Positions 61,012-64,000 of a stretch of DNA of 64,000 nucleotides are shown here, piece after piece (within the stretch, counting starts at the first letter, position 1; each line of letters opens with the position of its first letter). Below the pieces are notes generated by a model. The model saw only the letters and a list, made by a program, of their open reading frames with translations, was not told where the DNA came from and made no database searches. The translations under genes and the position numbers were made by a program. Where the stretch lies: positions 364,448-428,447 of the forward strand of contig NZ_JAVIXR010000003.1 of NCBI RefSeq assembly GCF_031157525.1. Reading direction: 5' to 3'. This DNA is from Marinobacter sediminicola (GTDB taxonomy: Bacteria; Pseudomonadota; Gammaproteobacteria; Pseudomonadales; Oleiphilaceae).

Positions 61012-61341
61012 ATGCCGAGTCCAACCGAAGTTTGTATGAGATTCAGCGCGGAACCGCTCCCTTGCAGCGGTGAGGAAAAGCTTGGAATTGCAGTTGAGAC
61101 CATTGGTAATCTTCCGATTAACGGTCTCCGGCACAAACCTGAGAATGGCACGTGCGGCTGGTATATATGGTGCGGTGAGAGCATGTCTGAAGATCCCGAT
61201 TTCTTCAAACCACTTCACGTTTCTCATGTTCGAGAATATTTGCCAGAAATTGAGCAATATTTGTCGCTACCGCCAGGCTTCAGGTTCCTGGTGGCAGGCG
61301 ATTACGAGGACGTTTGGTATGACCCCGAGATCGTCATGTAA
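61012..61341 (+). CDS. Cassette 6 protein, Imm33/DUF2185-like
   Basis: A 109-residue protein with GTCGWYIWCGE, FKPLHVSHVREYLPEIEQYL and the C-terminal GFRFLVAGDYEDVWYDPEI. That ending resembles immunity-type Imm33/DUF2185 proteins, which are common as cassettes. The assignment is from memory of the pattern and is tentative. Start ATG at 61012 is preceded by AGGGAAG. Stop TAA is within the attC core. Confidence 0.68.
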   Translation: MPSPTEVCMRFSAEPLPCSGEEKLGIAVETIGNLPINGLRHKPENGTCGWYIWCGESMSEDPDFFKPLHVSHVREYLPEIEQYLSLPPGFRFLVAGDYEDVWYDPEIVM

Positions 61342-61417
61342 CAAGTCATTCCAGTTCGTTCCGGCCCTAATGGGCCTCCACCGGACGCCCTTGTCAGGGC
61401 GCCGCTGAATATTGGCG
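61335..61417 (+). other. attC site of cassette 6
   Basis: CATGTAAC complements the cassette start TTACATG. GTTCCGGCCC...GGGCCTCCACCGGACG class. Confidence 0.9.
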
Positions 61418-61440
61418 TTAAGCATTCACAAGGATTGCTA

Positions 61441-61908
61441 GTGAATTTAGAAATACTAAAGATTTTTATTCAAATACTACTATCTGTAGCGGCAGCCTTC
61501 TTAGGGGCATGGCTTGCATCACGTCGTTTCAGGAATGAACGGTGGTGGGAAAAGAAATCGGAAGCTTATTCAGAATTAGTAGAAGCGCTTCATGATATGA
61601 GGTGGCCTTCCAGCGAGCATTTTGACGCGGGAATAGAACATAGGGATCTTCCAGAAGAATATAGTCAAGAATTATGGCAAGAGTTTAGAAAAGCTAGAAA
61701 GGTTGTTTGGAAAATCACTGAAAGTTCATCGTTCCTTATTTCTTCAGACGTTTTGAAGGCAGTTCAAGAAATGGAGCGGGGTCTATCAAGTGCTAGAAAC
61801 GCCGACTCTTGGGTCGAGCATCTAGATGAGCAGGGAGATGCGATCGATACTTGTCTCGAAAAAATCAAAAATATTGGAGCAAAAGAGCTGGGCATCAACA
61901 ATGCTTAA
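61441..61908 (+). CDS. Cassette 7 membrane-anchored protein of unknown function
   Basis: A 155-residue protein with a single N-terminal membrane helix (IFIQILLSVAAAFLGAWLA) followed by basic residues (SRRFRNERWW) and a cytoplasmic helical domain. GTG start at 61441 has AAGGA six bases upstream. AT-rich compared with neighbours. No family recognised; cassette-borne small membrane proteins of this design are often of unknown function. Confidence 0.7.
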   Translation: MNLEILKIFIQILLSVAAAFLGAWLASRRFRNERWWEKKSEAYSELVEALHDMRWPSSEHFDAGIEHRDLPEEYSQELWQEFRKARKVVWKITESSSFLISSDVLKAVQEMERGLSSARNADSWVEHLDEQGDAIDTCLEKIKNIGAKELGINNA

Positions 61909-61999
61909 CAAGTGCATCAAATTCGTTCCGGCCCGAAGGGCCTCCACCGGACGGCTTTTTCTTCGCTTCGCTACGTAAAAGCCGCCGTTTATGCAGGCG
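61901..61999 (+). other. attC site of cassette 7
   Basis: ATGCTTAAC complements the cassette start TTAAGCAT. GTTCCGGCCC class with an extra inner hairpin around CTTCGCTTCG. Confidence 0.9.
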
Positions 62000-62035
62000 T
62001 TACGTTTCGTCGTTGACAGAGTATCGGGTAATTGG

Positions 62036-62374
62036 ATGAATGTAGAAATCATCGGTGATCGCGAGTTTATCACCTCAGTGCAGGAGCAAGACGGTGTTTG
62101 GGTGCTAATGGCAGGCCAAGCGCTTTACGCCTTGCCAGCCGAAGGTGGTAAAGCTCTACCTGTATGGTCGTCGGCAGAGAAAGCAGAAGTGTTCGCCGAG
62201 AAGCTCAGAAAAAGTGGGTTCATACCTACGTTTGTTCCGGCGAGTAATTTTCTGGGTGCCGCCTGGTTGGGTTCGTCGAGCATGCAAATCGTTGATGTCT
62301 TGGCCTCACCCCAATATGGCCAGGAATCGCTCACCTACACAGTTGACGAACTCCGTGCCAGACTCAAAACGTAA
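62036..62374 (+). CDS. Cassette 8 DUF2750-like protein (paralogue of cassette 5)
   Basis: A 112-residue protein with the same architecture as the cassette 5 product: MNVEIIGDREFITSVQEQDG, ALPVWSSAEKAEVFAEKL and ARLKT at the end. The middle differs most (RKSGFIPTFVPASNF versus NRGGLSPVFVPLNIF). The ATG at 62036 matches the start of the paralogue; an upstream ATG at 61991 lies within the preceding attC and is not used. Confidence 0.78.
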   Translation: MNVEIIGDREFITSVQEQDGVWVLMAGQALYALPAEGGKALPVWSSAEKAEVFAEKLRKSGFIPTFVPASNFLGAAWLGSSSMQIVDVLASPQYGQESLTYTVDELRARLKT

Positions 62375-62449
62375 CAATGCCATTAAGTCTGTTCCGGGCC
62401 GATGGCCCTCCACCGGACGTCCCTGTCGGGCCGCCGCTTATGGCTGGCG
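62367..62449 (+). other. attC site of cassette 8
   Basis: AAACGTAAC complements the cassette start TTACGTTT. It is of the GTTCCGGGCC class, unlike the attC of the paralogous cassette 5. Confidence 0.9.
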
Positions 62450-62789
62450 TTAGCTGGTGTGGCTTTGCTCCTTTTAGGCGGCTGGGTGCCAGTGGCCTTG
62501 GCCGTAAGCGGGCAGTAAAACCGGTAACATGGTGCGGTTGCCAAGGCCGTCAAAAATCGCAGTCTTGCTGGCAGCTCAATTAGTCAACGGTGTTGGTAGC
62601 AAATTGGATGTCTCGGTCGTGGGGTTGTCCGCCGAGAGTTGGTTCCTTGCTTACCTGCTAAGCTGGAGTTCAGGTTCATTCACCGCATCGTCTGCGGTGG
62701 TTTTAATTACGGTGCATCGGCAGGTGCTGGTGCAAGGGCAGCGGAGTAGGCCGTCATGTTGGTTGCCAGGGAATGGTCTTCACAATTAC
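62450..62789 (+). other. Integron cassette 9 body, no conserved ORF, homologous to cassette 1
   Basis: A 340-bp body without a convincing gene. It starts TTAGCTGG like cassette 1 and stays alignable along its length. GGCCTTGGC (62494-62502) and GCCAAGGCC (62540-62548) repeat the conserved inverted repeat with a 37-bp gap (36 in cassette 1). A frame from 62529 is open but is in a different register from the frame open in cassette 1, so neither is conserved. Confidence 0.6.
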
Positions 62790-62876
62790 CCCCAGCTAAC
62801 CAGGCGGTCAACCGGACGCCAAAAGCTTACAGCTTTTGGTTCCCTCCGCTGCGCTCCGGCGCCGGTTACCTTCGCG
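62790..62876 (+). other. attC site of cassette 9
   Basis: CCAGCTAAC complements the cassette start TTAGCTGG. Has the CCAAAAGCT-TAC-AGCTTTTGG hairpin; relative to attC2 and attC11 the terminal pair changed G-C to T-A, keeping pairing. Confidence 0.9.
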
Positions 62877-62895
62877 TTAGAAATTGAGAGGGATG

Positions 62896-63441
62896 ATGTC
62901 TGAGGAAGTGCCTAAATGGCCAGATTCATTACCGTTGCCTGCCAAAGTGACTTTCGGGCCACGAAGAGTCCATCTGCTACCAGCAGATTTTGAGAGCGAA
63001 GGGGCGATTTCCGACATTCTCCACGATCTTTACTGGTTTCCCGACGATCACTACTACCTTTTTTATTCAGATACACTGAAATTAACGTCTGAGGCGGCCA
63101 CAGAGCTTGAAGCATCAGGAGTAGTTTTTACCGAGCTTGAATCCTACTTCTATAAGCACCCAAAACCCGGATATGACAGGGACTTCATTCAAGTTTTACC
63201 AAACGGCAACTACCCGACGTGGAGAAAAGAAGCGGCTGACGGGCAAATGTTTTGGCGGGCATCGCTTGCGCTAGACTCAGCCATGCGAAGAGAGATGGAC
63301 TTCAATGAATCGGCAGCGAGAACCCGCGATGCAATTACCGACTCGGAAGACGTTGTGGATCTGAAGCCCAACTTCTTCGGCGTTGGAGTAAACCTCAACA
63401 GTGTCTGGCGGAGGTTTCTGACTTGGTTCAAATCCCGGTGA
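62896..63441 (+). CDS. Cassette 10 protein of unknown function
   Basis: A 181-residue soluble protein (MSEEVPKWPDSLPLPAKVTF...) with an N-terminal part rich in aromatic residues (DLYWFPDDHYYLFY) and a basic end (FLTWFKSR). Start at 62896 is close to GAGAGG; ATG 62893 and TTG 62884 are alternatives. No family recognised. Confidence 0.68.
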   Translation: MSEEVPKWPDSLPLPAKVTFGPRRVHLLPADFESEGAISDILHDLYWFPDDHYYLFYSDTLKLTSEAATELEASGVVFTELESYFYKHPKPGYDRDFIQVLPNGNYPTWRKEAADGQMFWRASLALDSAMRREMDFNESAARTRDAITDSEDVVDLKPNFFGVGVNLNSVWRRFLTWFKSR

Positions 63442-63520
63442 TTTCTAACCAGTCAATCAAGTTCGTTCCGGCCTGTGGCCTCCACCGGACGCCCCTGTCG
63501 GGCCGCCGCTTATTTCAGCG
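63441..63520 (+). other. attC site of cassette 10
   Basis: ATTTCTAAC complements the cassette start TTAGAAAT. GTTCCGGCC...GGCCTCCACCGGACG class. Confidence 0.9.
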
Positions 63521-63536
63521 TTAGAGCCCACGAACC

Positions 63537-63830
63537 ATGAAGCCCAGAAAGGTTATTCTAGCCACCAATAGACGATACTCTGAGCAGTACGAGCCGCTGT
63601 TGGAAGAACTATTCAATCGGCGCATAGAGTTATTTTGCGCATGGGGAACGCATTGTGAGCAGTGGGAGTCAGCAATGGACCTGTTTGTAACCGATCCTGA
63701 TCGTATGAAAGAGCATCATATAACAACGACCAGCCACGCGGATGAGTCACTGGAGGATGTTCAGAACATGGCTAGCATGTGGGTTGTCGAGGGCGGCGGC
63801 AGCAATGACGTTGAGATCATCAGGCTCTAA
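63537..63830 (+). CDS. Cassette 11 protein of unknown function
   Basis: A 97-residue soluble protein (MKPRKVILATNRRYSEQYEP...) with LFNRRIELFCAWGTHCEQWE in the middle and VVEGGGSNDVEIIRL at the end. The pattern suggests a small alpha/beta fold. ATG is 16 bp into the cassette; the TAA stop is in the attC core. No family recognised. Confidence 0.7.
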   Translation: MKPRKVILATNRRYSEQYEPLLEELFNRRIELFCAWGTHCEQWESAMDLFVTDPDRMKEHHITTTSHADESLEDVQNMASMWVVEGGGSNDVEIIRL

Positions 63831-63908
63831 CCAGTCGGTCAACCGGACACCAAAAGCGTACCGCTTTTGGTTCCCTCCGCGGGCGCTCCGGCGCCGGTTA
63901 CCTAAGCG
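63823..63908 (+). other. attC site of cassette 11
   Basis: GGCTCTAAC complements the cassette start TTAGAGCC. Has the CCAAAAGCG-TAC-CGCTTTTGG hairpin and CCGGCGCCGGTTACC. Confidence 0.9.
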
Positions 63909-63921
63909 TTAGGCAGAAAAC

Positions 63922-64000
63922 ATGGTCGAGCATGAAGACCTCAAAACTAGAAAAGTTCTCGCTGAGATATCGCTATTTCCGATGGTGATATCAGGTAGGT
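63922..64000 (+). CDS. Cassette 12 protein, cut by window end
   Basis: An ATG 13 bp into the twelfth cassette opens a frame (MVEHEDLKTRKVLAEISLFP...) that is still open at the window edge. The placement matches the other cassette genes. Too little is visible to assign a family. It shows that the array continues. Confidence 0.6.
   Translation, partial: MVEHEDLKTRKVLAEISLFPMVISGR

Overview
The window looks like the origin-proximal chromosome of a marine gammaproteobacterium, most likely Marinobacter or a close relative. This is an inference from gene order (mnmE ... mnmG-rsmG-parA-parB-atpIBEFHAGDC-glmU-glmS), the protein sequences, a PEP-CTERM protein and a chromosomal integron; no database search was possible.

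Layout. 1-16.9 kb: the 3' end of mnmE, then accessory metabolic and transport genes: a cytochrome b561/DODA-type dioxygenase pair with a divergent LysR regulator, an aromatic-type aldehyde dehydrogenase, YchJ, a TonB-dependent receptor with a Fur-like box, a periplasmic binding protein, a DmdC-type acyl-CoA dehydrogenase, a DUF3833 lipoprotein, an RND efflux pair and an LplT-like MFS carrier. 16.9-32.2 kb: a conserved housekeeping block, opened by a gene-free AT-rich region with two perfect DnaA boxes (candidate oriC), then tRNA/rRNA modification, chromosome partitioning, F1Fo ATP synthase and amino-sugar synthesis.

32.4-45.8 kb: a polymorphic-toxin island directly downstream of glmS. It has a PEP-CTERM protein and a 2,580-residue secreted protein (VWA, FnIII-like domain, six He_PIG-type Ig repeats, a long YD/RHS cage and an AT-rich nuclease-like tip) with a putative immunity gene. 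A displaced second toxin tip (NucA/NucB-like) follows, then a run of small, mostly acidic immunity-like genes, two of them paralogous.

45.9-57.6 kb: an amidase-pxpB-pxpC operon, a Zur-box-controlled COG0523 GTPase, NhaB, a binding protein, a DUF3047 protein, and class Ia ribonucleotide reductase nrdAB behind a cobalamin riboswitch and an NrdR-like box.

57.6-64 kb: a chromosomal integron with an inverse-oriented integrase, a LexA box on its promoter, an attI junction, eleven complete cassettes and a twelfth cut by the window edge. Each complete cassette begins with TTA plus bases that are the reverse complement of the start of its own attC, so the boundaries are internally verified. Two cassettes are homologous to each other but share no intact reading frame and keep a 9-bp inverted repeat; these ORF-less cassettes are the least explained element in the window.
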